A DNA stretch of 64,000 bases from Burkholderiaceae bacterium (GCA_024235915.1 JACKLO010000008.1:186001-250000), one strand, 5' to 3'. Numbered from the stretch's first letter, positions 43,487-52,189 are shown. Made by a program: numbers and translations. Notes: generated by a model not told the origin, from the sequence alone.

Positions 43487-44239
43487 TCACACCGCGGGCG
43501 CAGGCGCTTGCGCACCGCCAGCGCGACCGCGGCGCTGCCACGCCAGCCCCACCAGGCCGGCCAGCCACAGGACCATCGGCGTGGGCTCGGGCACCGGCGA
43601 CACGTTCACGGCGTCGAACACCGCCGTGCGGATGATGGACGACTTGGGCACCACACCCACACCCGGGTCGTCATTGCTGAACCGCAGCACCAGGCTCAGG
43701 TAGCTGAAGTCGGCGATCGACAGCGCCCCGGGCAGCGTGGTGTCGTCGGTGAGCAGGGCCGGGCCCCGCAGGTCGAAGCTGATGTCGGTGAGCACGAAAG
43801 GCGTGTCGCTGAGCGCGGGGTTCAGCACCGAGAACGGGGCCAGGCTGCCCCCGTTCACGCCACCCCAGCCCCCGAGCAGGAAGTCGCCGCTGGTGCTCAG
43901 CTGCTGCCAACGCCCGTCCTGGCCGGTGATGGTGAAGTGGCCCAGCGTGGCATCGTGGATCTCCAGCACCAGGTCGTCCAGGGCGGCGGTCCACGTGGGG
44001 GTGGCTCCAACGGGCGCGACGCTGCCGTCGATGCGGAAGTCCATCGAGAACGTGGTCCCGTTGCCGCTGGTGAACGGTCCGGGATTGGTGCTGCTGTTGC
44101 GCGTGTCGATGGCCACGCGGACATCGGCGGCGAACGCGGCACCCGCAACGGACATCAGCGCGGCCGCCAGGGCCAGGCTGCGCAGCCGGGGTGCGCGGGG
44201 TTGGTCGATCCGTGGCGAACGATGGGACCGGTTGGGCAT
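43487..44239 (-). CDS. PEP-CTERM sorting domain-containing exported protein
   Basis: A 250-residue secreted protein: basic start, a signal peptide ending near AGAAFAAD, a beta-rich body of about 180 residues rich in Asp, Ser and Gly, then VPEPTPMVLWLAGLVGLAWQRR, a PEP motif, membrane helix and basic stop typical of PEP-CTERM proteins. These are processed by exosortase and linked to exopolysaccharide secretion. No exosortase gene is in the window. GGAGG lies about 10 bases before the ATG. Confidence 0.9.
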   Translation of the reverse strand: MPNRSHRSPRIDQPRAPRLRSLALAAALMSVAGAAFAADVRVAIDTRNSSTNPGPFTSGNGTTFSMDFRIDGSVAPVGATPTWTAALDDLVLEIHDATLGHFTITGQDGRWQQLSTSGDFLLGGWGGVNGGSLAPFSVLNPALSDTPFVLTDISFDLRGPALLTDDTTLPGALSIADFSYLSLVLRFSNDDPGVGVVPKSSIIRTAVFDAVNVSPVPEPTPMVLWLAGLVGLAWQRRGRAGGAQAPAPAV

Positions 44240-44320
44240 GGCAATTTTTCCTCCATGGGCGACCTTAGCGAGCGAGCGGCCTTCGGGCCCACCCCCAATC
44301 CAGGCGGTCGCTCCAACGGT

Positions 44321-45220
44321 TCAGCCCAATGCGTGCACAACCTCATCCAGCACCGCGCGCAGCCAGCGGTGCGCCGGGTCGTCCTGGCGGCGCACGTGCC
44401 ACGCGGCATACATCGGCAGGCGCGGCGCCGGCACCGGCAGCGGCGCCGACGCCAGCCCGCGCAGCGCGCCACCGGCCAGCTTCGACGGCACGGTGGCCAG
44501 CCACGGCCCGTCGCGCAACAGCGCCGCCAGGCCGCCGAAGCCGGGCACCGTGGCCACGATGCGTCGATGCAGCCCGCGGGCGGCCAGCACGTCGTCGATC
44601 TCCAGCGTGCGCCCGTCCTCGTAGCGCACACTGACATGGTCGGCCGCCAGCCAGGCGGCGCGCGTGGCCGGCGCCGTGCCGGCCACAGGGTCGTGGAACA
44701 CCACGTACCGGTCCTCGAACAGCCGCCGCTGCACGATGTCGCTGGCATCCGGCGGGCGCGGCGTCAGCAGCAGGTCGCAGCCCGTGCCACGCAGCAGTTC
44801 CGCGCGCGGTGCCCCCGACGGGATCACCCGCAGCGTCAGCCCTGGTGCCTGCGCGCGCAAGCGGCGCAGCAGCGGTGGCAGCAGCAGGTCGCGCTGCAGG
44901 TCGTTGGCCGCCACCGTGATGGGGCCGGCCAGCCTGGCCGGGTCGAACCCCGACAGCTCGCTGAAGGCCCGCAGTTCGTCCAGCAGCCCGCGCGCCCGCT
45001 GCACCAGCACCTCCGCCTGAGCCGTCTGCACGATGCCGCGGCCGCTGCGCACGAACAGGCGGTCCCCGGTGATGGCGCGCAGGCGGTCCAGCGCGTGGCT
45101 GACCGCGCTCTGCGTCAGGTCCAGCCGCGCGGCGGCGGCCGTGACGGAGCCCGTCTCCGCCACCGTGACCAGCAGACGCAGCGCGTGGCCGTCGAGGCTC
45201 AAATGATCGATGCGGTTCAT
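44321..45220 (-). CDS. LysR-family transcriptional regulator, divergent from ligAB
   Basis: A 299-residue LysR protein with the HTH at 12-60 (TVAETGSVTAAAARLDLTQSAVSHALDRLR) and an effector-binding domain from about 95. It is divergent from ligA across 91 bp and probably controls the protocatechuate 4,5-dioxygenase genes, possibly in response to a pathway intermediate. The PEP-CTERM gene follows 81 bp later on the same strand and is likely separate. Confidence 0.9.
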   Translation of the reverse strand: MNRIDHLSLDGHALRLLVTVAETGSVTAAAARLDLTQSAVSHALDRLRAITGDRLFVRSGRGIVQTAQAEVLVQRARGLLDELRAFSELSGFDPARLAGPITVAANDLQRDLLLPPLLRRLRAQAPGLTLRVIPSGAPRAELLRGTGCDLLLTPRPPDASDIVQRRLFEDRYVVFHDPVAGTAPATRAAWLAADHVSVRYEDGRTLEIDDVLAARGLHRRIVATVPGFGGLAALLRDGPWLATVPSKLAGGALRGLASAPLPVPAPRLPMYAAWHVRRQDDPAHRWLRAVLDEVVHALG

Positions 45221-45311
45221 GGTTTGAATGAATCAGGCTGCCTTTATTGCATGCATGGCTTTTCCGACACTGACCTGCATCAAGACCCACCCACACCCGC
45301 AGGAGACGCGC
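45221..45311. promoter_or_regulatory. divergent promoter/operator region of lysR and ligAB
   Basis: A 91-bp gap with an AT-rich stretch near 45226-45260 (TTTGAATGAATCA, TTTATTGCATGCATGG), the likely LysR operator and promoter zone. GCATGC is palindromic. The AGGAGA before ligA is at 45301-45306. Confidence 0.4.
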
Positions 45312-45650
45312 ATGAGCTTCGACATCCCCGGCACCACGCTGTTCGACGGCGCCCAGGCCCGCAAGGGTTACGCGCTGAACAAGATGTGCTTCAGCTTCAA
45401 CGAGGCCGCCAACCGCGAAGCCTTCCTGGCCGACGAGGCTGGCTACTGCGAGCGCTACGGCCTGAACGAACAGCAGCGTGCCGCCATTGCCGCGCGCAAC
45501 GTGCTGGACCTCATTGCCGCAGGCGGCAACGTCTACTACCTGGCCAAGTTCGCCGGCATCTTCGGGCTCGACGTGCAGGACATCGGCGCCCAGCAGACCG
45601 GCATGAGCAAGGACGCCTTCAAGGCGATGCTGCTCAACCACGCCCAATAA
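45312..45650 (+). CDS. ligA: protocatechuate 4,5-dioxygenase subunit alpha
   Basis: A 112-residue helical protein matching LigA: GTTLFDGAQARKGYALNKM, then FNEAANREAFLADEAGYC. It forms the lid over the active site of LigB in the extradiol (meta) ring cleavage of protocatechuate to 4-carboxy-2-hydroxymuconate semialdehyde. AGGAGA precedes the ATG by 5 bases. It is shorter than the Sphingobium LigA (139) but typical of betaproteobacterial forms. ligB follows after 20 bp. Confidence 0.93.
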   Translation: MSFDIPGTTLFDGAQARKGYALNKMCFSFNEAANREAFLADEAGYCERYGLNEQQRAAIAARNVLDLIAAGGNVYYLAKFAGIFGLDVQDIGAQQTGMSKDAFKAMLLNHAQ

Positions 45651-45670
45651 CCCGACCCGGAGACGAGAAC

Positions 45671-46507
45671 ATGGCCCAGATCCTCGGCGCGCTCTGCACC
45701 TCCCACGTGCCGGCCATCGGCCGCGCGATGGCAAGGAACCTGCAGCAGGACCCCTACTGGAAGCCCTTCTTCGACGGCTGGCCGCCGGTGCACCGCTGGC
45801 TGGCCGACAAGAAGCCCGACGTGGCCGTGGTCTTCTACAACGACCACGGGCTGAACTTCTTCCTCGACAAGATGCCCACCTTCGCCATCGGTGCCGCGCC
45901 GCAGTACACCAGCGCCGACGAGGGCTGGGGCATCCCGCAGGTGGCACCGTTCCGCGGCGACGAAGATCTCTCCTGGCACCTGATCAACGAGGTCACGGCG
46001 GCGGACTTCGACCTCACCACCTGCCAGGAGATGCTGGTCGACCACGCGATGACCAACCCGATGCACCTGATGTACCCGGACGAGCGCTGGGCCGTGCGCA
46101 TCGTGCCGATCGCCATCAACACCGTGCAGTTTCCACTGCCCTCGGCGCGCCGCTGCTGGGCGCTGGGCGAAGCGGTGGGCCGCGCCGTGCGCAGCTGGCA
46201 GAGCGACGCCAAGGTGATGTTCCTGGGCACCGGCGGGCTGTCGCACCAGCTCGACGGCCAGCGTGCCGGCTTCATCAACAAGGATTTCGACCTCGCCTTC
46301 ATGGAAAGCCTGATTCACGACCCGCAGTGGGCCACGCAGTTCAACACCCACCAGTTGGTGGAGAAGGCCGGCACCCAGGGCGTGGAGCTGATCATGTGGC
46401 TGGCCGCCCGTGCTGCGCTGGGCGACGGCGCCACGCTGGCGCACCAGAACTACCACATCCCGATCTCCAACACCGCCTCGGGCGTGATGCTGATGAACGC
46501 GCGCTGA
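45671..46507 (+). CDS. ligB: protocatechuate 4,5-dioxygenase subunit beta
   Basis: A 278-residue catalytic subunit of the class III extradiol dioxygenase. Iron ligands are recognisable as His12 (CTSHVPAIG), His59 (FYNDHGLNFF) and a later Glu in the QGVELIMW segment; a histidine in GLSHQLDG is the likely catalytic base. It starts at the ATG 9 bases after GGAGACGAG. The other genes of the protocatechuate 4,5-cleavage pathway (ligC, I, J, K) are not in the window. Confidence 0.93.
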   Translation: MAQILGALCTSHVPAIGRAMARNLQQDPYWKPFFDGWPPVHRWLADKKPDVAVVFYNDHGLNFFLDKMPTFAIGAAPQYTSADEGWGIPQVAPFRGDEDLSWHLINEVTAADFDLTTCQEMLVDHAMTNPMHLMYPDERWAVRIVPIAINTVQFPLPSARRCWALGEAVGRAVRSWQSDAKVMFLGTGGLSHQLDGQRAGFINKDFDLAFMESLIHDPQWATQFNTHQLVEKAGTQGVELIMWLAARAALGDGATLAHQNYHIPISNTASGVMLMNAR

Positions 46508-46579
46508 GCAAGGGCGCTGCCCCGGAACAACGCCGGCGTGGCGCCGGCTGCGCCGGGGCGGCGCTCCTATGATCGGGCC

Positions 46580-47617
46580 ATGCCTTTGCGCTTCGCCCTG
46601 ATCTGCTCCGCCTGCATGGCCCTGCTGCTGGGGGCCTGCACCACGCCTGCCACGGCGAAGAAGCCCCCGGCGCCGCCGCCCTACGACACGCGGGCCGAGG
46701 TGCAGGCCTTCGCGGCCCAGATGGCGGCGCGTCACGGCTGGGACGCACGCTGGGTCCTGCTGCAACTGCGCGGCGCGCAGCTGCAACGGTCGACACAGAA
46801 GCTGATGATGCCGGCACCGCCGGGCCAGGCGAAGAACTGGGCCGCCTACCGCGACCGTTTCGTCGAACCGCAGCGCATCGCCGCCGGCACGGCCTTCTGG
46901 CAGGCCAACGCCGACGCGCTGGCGCGCGCCGAAGCGCGCTATGGCGTGCCCGCCGAGGTGATCGTCGGCATCGTCGGTGTGGAAACGTTCTACGGCCGCG
47001 TGCTGGGCCGTTACCGGGCGCTGGACGTGCTGGCCACGCTGGCCTTCGATTTCCCGAGCGGCCGCAGCGACCGCAGCGGCTACTTCCGCGACGAGCTGGA
47101 ACAGCTGCTGGTGCTGGCCCGCCATGAGGATGTCGACCCGGCCTCGCTCACGGGCAGTTTTGCCGGCGCCATCGGCCTGCCCCAGTTCATGCCCGGCAGC
47201 ATCAACCGCCACGCGGTGGACTTCGACGGCGATGGCCACATCGACCTCACCACCAGCGCCGCAGACGCCATCGGCAGCATCGCGCACTTCCTGGCCCAGC
47301 ACGGCTGGCGGCCGGGCATGCCGGTGACCTTCGACGTGACGCCGCCCGACGACCCGGCGCAGCGTGCCAGGTTGCTGGCGCCGGACATCGTGCCCAGCTT
47401 CGACGCCGCCACCTTTGCCGCGGCCGGTGCCACGCTGTCGCCGGCCGGTCAGGCGCACGATGGCCTGATGGCGCTGGTCAGTGTGGACAACGGCGACGCG
47501 CCGCCCAGTTTCGTTGCCGGGACGGTGAACTTCTTCGTGCTGACCCGCTACAACCGGTCGAGCTACTACGCGCGGGCGGTGCTCGCCCTGGGCGAGGCGG
47601 TTCGCAGCGCACGCTAG
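46580..47617 (+). CDS. mltB: lytic murein transglycosylase B (lipoprotein)
   Basis: A 345-residue periplasmic lipoprotein that cleaves peptidoglycan glycan strands to 1,6-anhydro ends. The signal ends in the lipobox LLLGAC. The SLT family 3 domain has the catalytic Glu in GIVGVETFYG and the family segments GAIGLPQFMPGS and DFDGDGHIDL. The start at 46580 gives a proper signal peptide. It stands between ligB and the hydrogenase locus and seems to be a single-gene unit. Confidence 0.93.
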   Translation: MPLRFALICSACMALLLGACTTPATAKKPPAPPPYDTRAEVQAFAAQMAARHGWDARWVLLQLRGAQLQRSTQKLMMPAPPGQAKNWAAYRDRFVEPQRIAAGTAFWQANADALARAEARYGVPAEVIVGIVGVETFYGRVLGRYRALDVLATLAFDFPSGRSDRSGYFRDELEQLLVLARHEDVDPASLTGSFAGAIGLPQFMPGSINRHAVDFDGDGHIDLTTSAADAIGSIAHFLAQHGWRPGMPVTFDVTPPDDPAQRARLLAPDIVPSFDAATFAAAGATLSPAGQAHDGLMALVSVDNGDAPPSFVAGTVNFFVLTRYNRSSYYARAVLALGEAVRSAR

Positions 47618-47672
47618 GCCGGGCACCAGCGGCCGACACCGGCAGCGGCGCTGGCGGTTCGGTGCGCCAACC

Positions 47673-47748
47673 GCAAGGCGACTTGCCACCCTGGCCAGCG
47701 CCCGAAGGCGCCCATGCCAACTGGCGCGGACAAGTCCCCAGTCGCGAC
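47673..47748. promoter_or_regulatory. short palindromes upstream of hoxK, possible activator sites
   Basis: The gap before hoxK has an inverted repeat GCAAG-N4-CTTGC (47673-47686), the palindrome GGACAAGTCC (47728-47737) and GTCGCGAC (47741-47748), with a recurring (G)ACAAG core. They lie 50-140 bp upstream of the sigma-54-like site, where an NtrC-type activator such as HoxA could bind. Assignment is speculative. Confidence 0.3.
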
Positions 47749-47796
47749 AAGCACTTATCCGCGCCTCTCCGGACTTACCCGCAGGCCTGCTCACGC

Positions 47797-47812
47797 AGGC
47801 ACGCGGCTTGAG
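47797..47812 (+). promoter_or_regulatory. candidate sigma-54 promoter of the hydrogenase operon
   Basis: AGGCACGCGGCTTGAG fits the -24/-12 consensus TGGCACG-N4-TTGC(A/T) in the GG element, the CACG and the TTG, with the right spacing, but has GA where the -12 GC is expected. It ends 53 bp before the hoxK ATG. The R. eutropha MBH promoter is sigma-54 dependent and activated by HoxA, whose homologue is encoded at the end of this locus. Confidence 0.45.
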
Positions 47813-47865
47813 ACAGCTCATGTCGCCACCGGCCCGTCGCCGGCGGACGACAGGAGAACAACCGG

Positions 47866-48945
47866 ATGGAGACCTTCTACGAGGTGATGCGCCGCCAGGG
47901 CATCTCGCGCCGCCGCAGCTTTCTCAAGTACTGCTCGCTCACGGCCGCGTCGCTGGGCCTGGGACCGGCCTTCGTGCCGCAGATTGCGCAGGCCATGGAA
48001 ACCAAGCCGCGCACGCCGGTGCTCTGGCTGCACGGGCTGGAGTGCACCTGCTGCACCGAGAGCTTCATCCGCGGCGCACACCCGCTGGCCAAGGACGTGG
48101 TGCTGTCCATGATCAGCCTGGACTACGACGACACCCTGATGGCCGCCGCCGGCCACCAGGCGGAGGCCATCCTCGAAGAGGTGATGGCCAAGTACAAGGG
48201 CCAGTACATCCTCGCCGTGGAAGGCAACCCCCCGCTCAACGAGGACGGCATGTTCTGCATCAGCGGCGGCAAGCCCTTCGTCGAGAAGCTGAAGAAGACC
48301 GCCAAGGACGCCAAGGCCATCATCGCGTGGGGCTCGTGTGCCTCCTGGGGCTGCGTGCAGGCCGCCAAGCCCAACCCCACGCAGGCCACGCCGATCCACA
48401 AGGTCATCACCGACAAGCCCATCATCAAGGTGCCCGGCTGCCCGCCGATCGCCGAAGTGATGACCGGGGTCATCACCTACATGCTGACCTTCGACCGCAT
48501 CCCCGAGCTGGACCGCCAGGGCCGGCCGAAGATGTTCTACAGCCAGCGCATCCACGACAAGTGCTACCGCCGGCCGCACTTCGACGCCGGCCAGTTCGTC
48601 GAGGCTTTCGACGACGAGAACGCGCGCAAGGGCTACTGCCTCTACAAGGTGGGCTGCAAGGGCCCGACCACCTACAACGCCTGCTCCACGGTGATGTGGA
48701 ACGAGGGCACCAGCTTCCCCATCAAGGCCGGCCACGGCTGCATCGGCTGCAGTGAGGATGGCTTCTGGGACAAGGGCTCGTTCTACGACCGCCTGACCGA
48801 CATCCACCAGTTCGGCATCGAGGCCAACGCCGACCAGGTTGGCGGCACCGCAGCCGGCGTCGTGGGCGCGGCCGTGGCGGCACATGCCGCAGCCAGCGTG
48901 CTCAAGCGCGTGGCGACCAAGAACGAATCCGCCGAACAGGCCTGA
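47866..48945 (+). CDS. hoxK: O2-tolerant membrane-bound [NiFe] hydrogenase, small subunit
   Basis: A 359-residue electron-transfer subunit. A Tat signal (SRRRSFLK, residues 14-21) ends at AQA/M near 43. In mature numbering, proximal-cluster cysteines are Cys17, 19, 20, 115, 120 and 149 (ECTCC; GSCASWGC; VPGCPP). The extra Cys19 and Cys120 are the hallmark of the [4Fe-3S] cluster of O2-tolerant group 1d enzymes. The distal and medial cluster motifs follow (CYRRPHF, CIGC), and a C-terminal membrane anchor region is at about 320-345. GGAG precedes the ATG. First gene of the operon; equivalent to hupS/hyaA. Confidence 0.97.
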   Translation: METFYEVMRRQGISRRRSFLKYCSLTAASLGLGPAFVPQIAQAMETKPRTPVLWLHGLECTCCTESFIRGAHPLAKDVVLSMISLDYDDTLMAAAGHQAEAILEEVMAKYKGQYILAVEGNPPLNEDGMFCISGGKPFVEKLKKTAKDAKAIIAWGSCASWGCVQAAKPNPTQATPIHKVITDKPIIKVPGCPPIAEVMTGVITYMLTFDRIPELDRQGRPKMFYSQRIHDKCYRRPHFDAGQFVEAFDDENARKGYCLYKVGCKGPTTYNACSTVMWNEGTSFPIKAGHGCIGCSEDGFWDKGSFYDRLTDIHQFGIEANADQVGGTAAGVVGAAVAAHAAASVLKRVATKNESAEQA

Positions 48946-48961
48946 CGGAGACCAGACACAC

Positions 48962-50818
48962 ATGGGCGCTTACGAAACCCAGGGCTTCCAGCTCGACGAC
49001 AGCGGCCGCCGCGTCGTGGTCGACCCCGTGACCCGCATCGAGGGCCACATGCGCTGCGAGGTCAACCTCGACAGCAACAACGTCATCCGCAACGCGGTGA
49101 GCACCGGCACCATGTGGCGAGGTCTGGAGGTCATCCTCAAGGGCCGTGACCCGCGCGACGCCTGGGCCTTCGTGGAGCGCATCTGTGGCGTCTGCACCGG
49201 CTGCCACGCGCTGACCAGCGTGCGCGCGGTGGAGGACGCGCTGGACATCCGCATCCCGAAGAACGCGCACCTGATCCGCGAGATCATGGCCAAGACGCTG
49301 CAGGTGCACGACCACGCGGTGCACTTCTACCACCTGCATGCGCTGGACTGGGTGGACGTGGTGGCGGCGCTGAAGGCCGACCCCAAGCAGACCAGTGCGC
49401 TGCAGCACCTGGTGTCGCCGGCGCACCCGATGTCCAGCCCCGGCTACTTCCGCGACATCCAGAACCGGCTGAAGAAGTTCGTCGAGAGCGGCCAGCTCGG
49501 GCCCTTCGCCAACGGCTACTGGGGCAGCAAGGCCTACGTGCTGCCAGCCGAGGCCAACCTGATGGCCGTGGCCCACTACCTGGAGGCGCTGGACCTGCAG
49601 AAGGAGTGGGTGAAGATCCACACCATCTTCGGCGGCAAGAACCCGCACCCCAACTACCTGGTGGGCGGCGTGCCCTGCGCGATCAACATCGACGGCGACG
49701 GTGCCGCCGGTGCGCCGCTGAACATGGAGCGGCTGAACTTCGTCAAGGCGCGCATCGACGAGATCATCGAGTTCAACCGGAACGTCTACATCCCCGACGT
49801 GCTGGCCATCGGCACGATCTACAAGAACGCCGGCTGGCTGCACGGCGGCGGGCTGTCGGCGCTCAACGTGTCGGACTACGGCACCTACGAGAAGGTGGCC
49901 TACGACCCGCGCACGCAGCAGTTGCCCGGCGGCGCCATCATCAACGGCAACTGGGACGAGATCCACCCCATCGACCCGCGCGACCCCGAGCAGGTGCAGG
50001 AGTTCGTGTCGCACAGCTGGTACACCTACGCCGATGAGACGCGCGGTCTGCACCCCTGGGACGGTGTCACCGAGCCGCGCTACGAGCTCGGCCCCCACAC
50101 CCAGGGCACGCGCACGCACATCCAGCGCATCGACGAAAGCGCCAAGTACAGCTGGATCAAGGCGCCGCGCTGGCGCGGGCATGCGATGGAGGTCGGCCCG
50201 CTGTCGCGCTACATCCTGGGCTACGTGCACGCCAGCAAGGGCAACCCGCACTGCCAGCGTGTGAAGCAGCAGGTGGACGAGTCGGCCCAGGCCATCAACC
50301 ACGCCATCCCCAAGGCCCTGGGCCTGCCGGAGACCGACTACTCGCTCAAGCAGCTGCTGCCCAGCACCATCGGCCGCACGCTGGCGCGCGCGCTGGAAGG
50401 TCAGTACTGCGGCGAGATGATGCTCGACGACTGGCACGAGCTGATGGCCAACATCAAGGCCGGCGACCGCAGCACCGCCAACGTCGACAAGTGGGACCCG
50501 AGCACCTGGCCCAAGGAGGCCAAGGGCGTGGGCACCGTGGCCGCGCCGCGCGGCATGCTGGGCCACTGGATCAAGATCAAGGACGGCCGGATCGAGAACT
50601 ACCAGTGCGTGGTGCCCACCACCTGGAACGGCAGCCCGCGTGACCACAAGGGCCAGATCGGCGCCTTCGAGGCCAGCCTGATGAACACGCCCATGGTCAA
50701 CCCGGAGCAGCCGCTGGAGATCCTGCGCACGCTGCACAGCTTCGACCCCTGCCTGGCCTGCAGCACCCACGTGATGAGCCCGGACGGCCAGGAGATGGCG
50801 CGCGTGACCGTGCGCTGA
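48962..50818 (+). CDS. hoxG: membrane-bound [NiFe] hydrogenase, large (catalytic) subunit
   Basis: A 618-residue subunit carrying the Ni-Fe(CN)2CO site. The N-terminal ligand pair is in RICGVCTGCH and the C-terminal pair in DPCLACSTH. The last 15 residues after His603 (VMSPDGQEMARVTVR) form the extension removed by the HoxM protease once nickel is in. Length is as in R. eutropha HoxG (618). It oxidises H2 at the periplasmic face of the membrane with HoxK and HoxZ. Starts 16 bp after hoxK. Confidence 0.97.
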   Translation: MGAYETQGFQLDDSGRRVVVDPVTRIEGHMRCEVNLDSNNVIRNAVSTGTMWRGLEVILKGRDPRDAWAFVERICGVCTGCHALTSVRAVEDALDIRIPKNAHLIREIMAKTLQVHDHAVHFYHLHALDWVDVVAALKADPKQTSALQHLVSPAHPMSSPGYFRDIQNRLKKFVESGQLGPFANGYWGSKAYVLPAEANLMAVAHYLEALDLQKEWVKIHTIFGGKNPHPNYLVGGVPCAINIDGDGAAGAPLNMERLNFVKARIDEIIEFNRNVYIPDVLAIGTIYKNAGWLHGGGLSALNVSDYGTYEKVAYDPRTQQLPGGAIINGNWDEIHPIDPRDPEQVQEFVSHSWYTYADETRGLHPWDGVTEPRYELGPHTQGTRTHIQRIDESAKYSWIKAPRWRGHAMEVGPLSRYILGYVHASKGNPHCQRVKQQVDESAQAINHAIPKALGLPETDYSLKQLLPSTIGRTLARALEGQYCGEMMLDDWHELMANIKAGDRSTANVDKWDPSTWPKEAKGVGTVAAPRGMLGHWIKIKDGRIENYQCVVPTTWNGSPRDHKGQIGAFEASLMNTPMVNPEQPLEILRTLHSFDPCLACSTHVMSPDGQEMARVTVR

Positions 50819-50852
50819 ACCCGGACCCTTCAAGACACCGGAGACATTGAAG

Positions 50853-51449
50853 ATGAAACGATCGCTCGTCCTCACCGCCGGCCTGCTGCTGGCCGGCGCG
50901 GCCACCGCCCACCCGGGCCATGCCGACGCCCACCTGCCCACCGCACTGGCAGCCTTCACCGGTCTGACCCACCCGCTGGGCGCCGACCACCTGCTGGCCA
51001 TGCTGGCCGTGGGCCTGTGGTCGGCCGCCGCCCTGCCCGCCACGCAGCGGCTGCGGGGACCGGCGGCCTTCCTGCTGGCGCTGCTGGTGGGTGCGGTGGC
51101 GGGCCGCATGGCTGGTGCGCCTGCCCTGGTCGAAGCCGGCATCGTCGGCAGCGTGGTCCTGTTCGGCGTGATGCTGATGGCGCCACGCCTGCTGCCGGGC
51201 GCTCGCGGGGTGGCCCTGGTGGCCGGTGCCGGCCTGCTGCATGGCCTGGCCCACGGCGCCGAAGGGCCGGCCGGCCCGGCGTTCATGGCCTATGCCGCCG
51301 GCTTCCTGGCCAGCACCACGCTGCTGCACGCCGCCGGCCTGGCGCTGGGCCAGCGCCTGCACACGTTGCCGCAGCAGCTGACGGTCTGGGCCCAGCGCCT
51401 GATCGGCGGTGCCCTGGGCCTGGGTGGTCTGGCCCTGTGGCTGGCCTGA
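50853..51449 (+). CDS. hupE: HupE/UreJ-family membrane protein, probable nickel permease
   Basis: A 198-residue protein with a signal-like N-terminus (MKRSLVLTAGLLLAGAATA) followed by HPGHADAH and six membrane helices. HPLGADHLLAMLAVGLW is the family signature. HupE proteins help supply Ni2+ for hydrogenase. The ATG at 50853 is used; an upstream in-frame TTG is less likely. It is placed between hoxG and hoxZ, which is not the case in R. eutropha, where no hupE is in this operon. Confidence 0.92.
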   Translation: MKRSLVLTAGLLLAGAATAHPGHADAHLPTALAAFTGLTHPLGADHLLAMLAVGLWSAAALPATQRLRGPAAFLLALLVGAVAGRMAGAPALVEAGIVGSVVLFGVMLMAPRLLPGARGVALVAGAGLLHGLAHGAEGPAGPAFMAYAAGFLASTTLLHAAGLALGQRLHTLPQQLTVWAQRLIGGALGLGGLALWLA

Positions 51450-51460
51450 AGGGAAGCGCC

Positions 51461-52189
51461 ATGGCCTCCACGCATGCCCACGTCAGCCCCGCTCAGAGTC
51501 TGGATGCCGCCGAGCTCGCCGCCGGCCGCACCATCCGTTCGGTCTACGTCTACGAAGCGCCGGTGCGCGTGTGGCACTGGGTCAATGCCCTGGCCATCAC
51601 CGTGCTGGCCGTCACCGGCTACTTCATCGGCCAGCCGCTGCCCAGCACGCCGGGCGAGGCCAGCAGCCAGTACCTGATGGGCTACATCCGCTTCGCGCAC
51701 TTCGCGGCCGGCTACGTCTTCGCCGTCGGCCTGCTCGGGCGGGTCTACTGGGCGCTGGTGGGCAACCACCACGCCCGCGAGCTGTTCACGCTGCCGGTGT
51801 TCAACCGCGCGTACTGGCGCGAGGTGGCCACCATGCTCAAGTGGTACGCCTTCCTGATCCCGCGCCCGAGCCAGTACGTGGGCCACAACCCGCTGGCCCG
51901 CATGGCGATGTTCTTCGGCTTTTTCGGGCTGTCGGTGTTCATGTTGTTCACGGGCTTTGCGCTCTACGGCGAAGGCCTGGGCGCCGGCTCCTGGGCCGAC
52001 CGTCTGTTCGGCTGGGTGATCCCCCTCTTCGGCCAGAGCCAGGACGTGCACACCTTCCACCGCCTGGGCCTGTGGGCGATGCTGATCTTCGTGACCCTGC
52101 ACGTCTACGCGGCCATCCGCGAGGACATCATGGGCCGCCAGAGCATCGTCAGCACCATGATCTCCGGCCACCGGACGTTCAAGGAATGA
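51461..52189 (+). CDS. hoxZ: b-type cytochrome subunit of membrane-bound hydrogenase
   Basis: A 242-residue protein with four membrane helices. Candidate heme-b ligands are the histidines in VWHWVNAL, RFAHFAAGYVF, HTFHRLG and TLHVYAAIRED. It anchors HoxKG to the inner membrane and passes electrons to quinone. It ends ATGA, overlapping the hoxM start by 4 bp. Equivalent to hupC/hyaC. Confidence 0.95.
   Translation: MASTHAHVSPAQSLDAAELAAGRTIRSVYVYEAPVRVWHWVNALAITVLAVTGYFIGQPLPSTPGEASSQYLMGYIRFAHFAAGYVFAVGLLGRVYWALVGNHHARELFTLPVFNRAYWREVATMLKWYAFLIPRPSQYVGHNPLARMAMFFGFFGLSVFMLFTGFALYGEGLGAGSWADRLFGWVIPLFGQSQDVHTFHRLGLWAMLIFVTLHVYAAIREDIMGRQSIVSTMISGHRTFKE

Noticed and set aside
47723..47738. 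TGGCGCGGACAAGTC as a sigma-54 promoter for hoxK
   Set aside because: The -24-like TGGCGCG is followed by AGTC where TTGC is needed; the site at 47797 fits better.
48902..51286. Open frame of 794 codons antisense to hoxG
   Set aside because: Shadow frame; composition is His/Val/Arg/Asp-rich and without conserved motifs.
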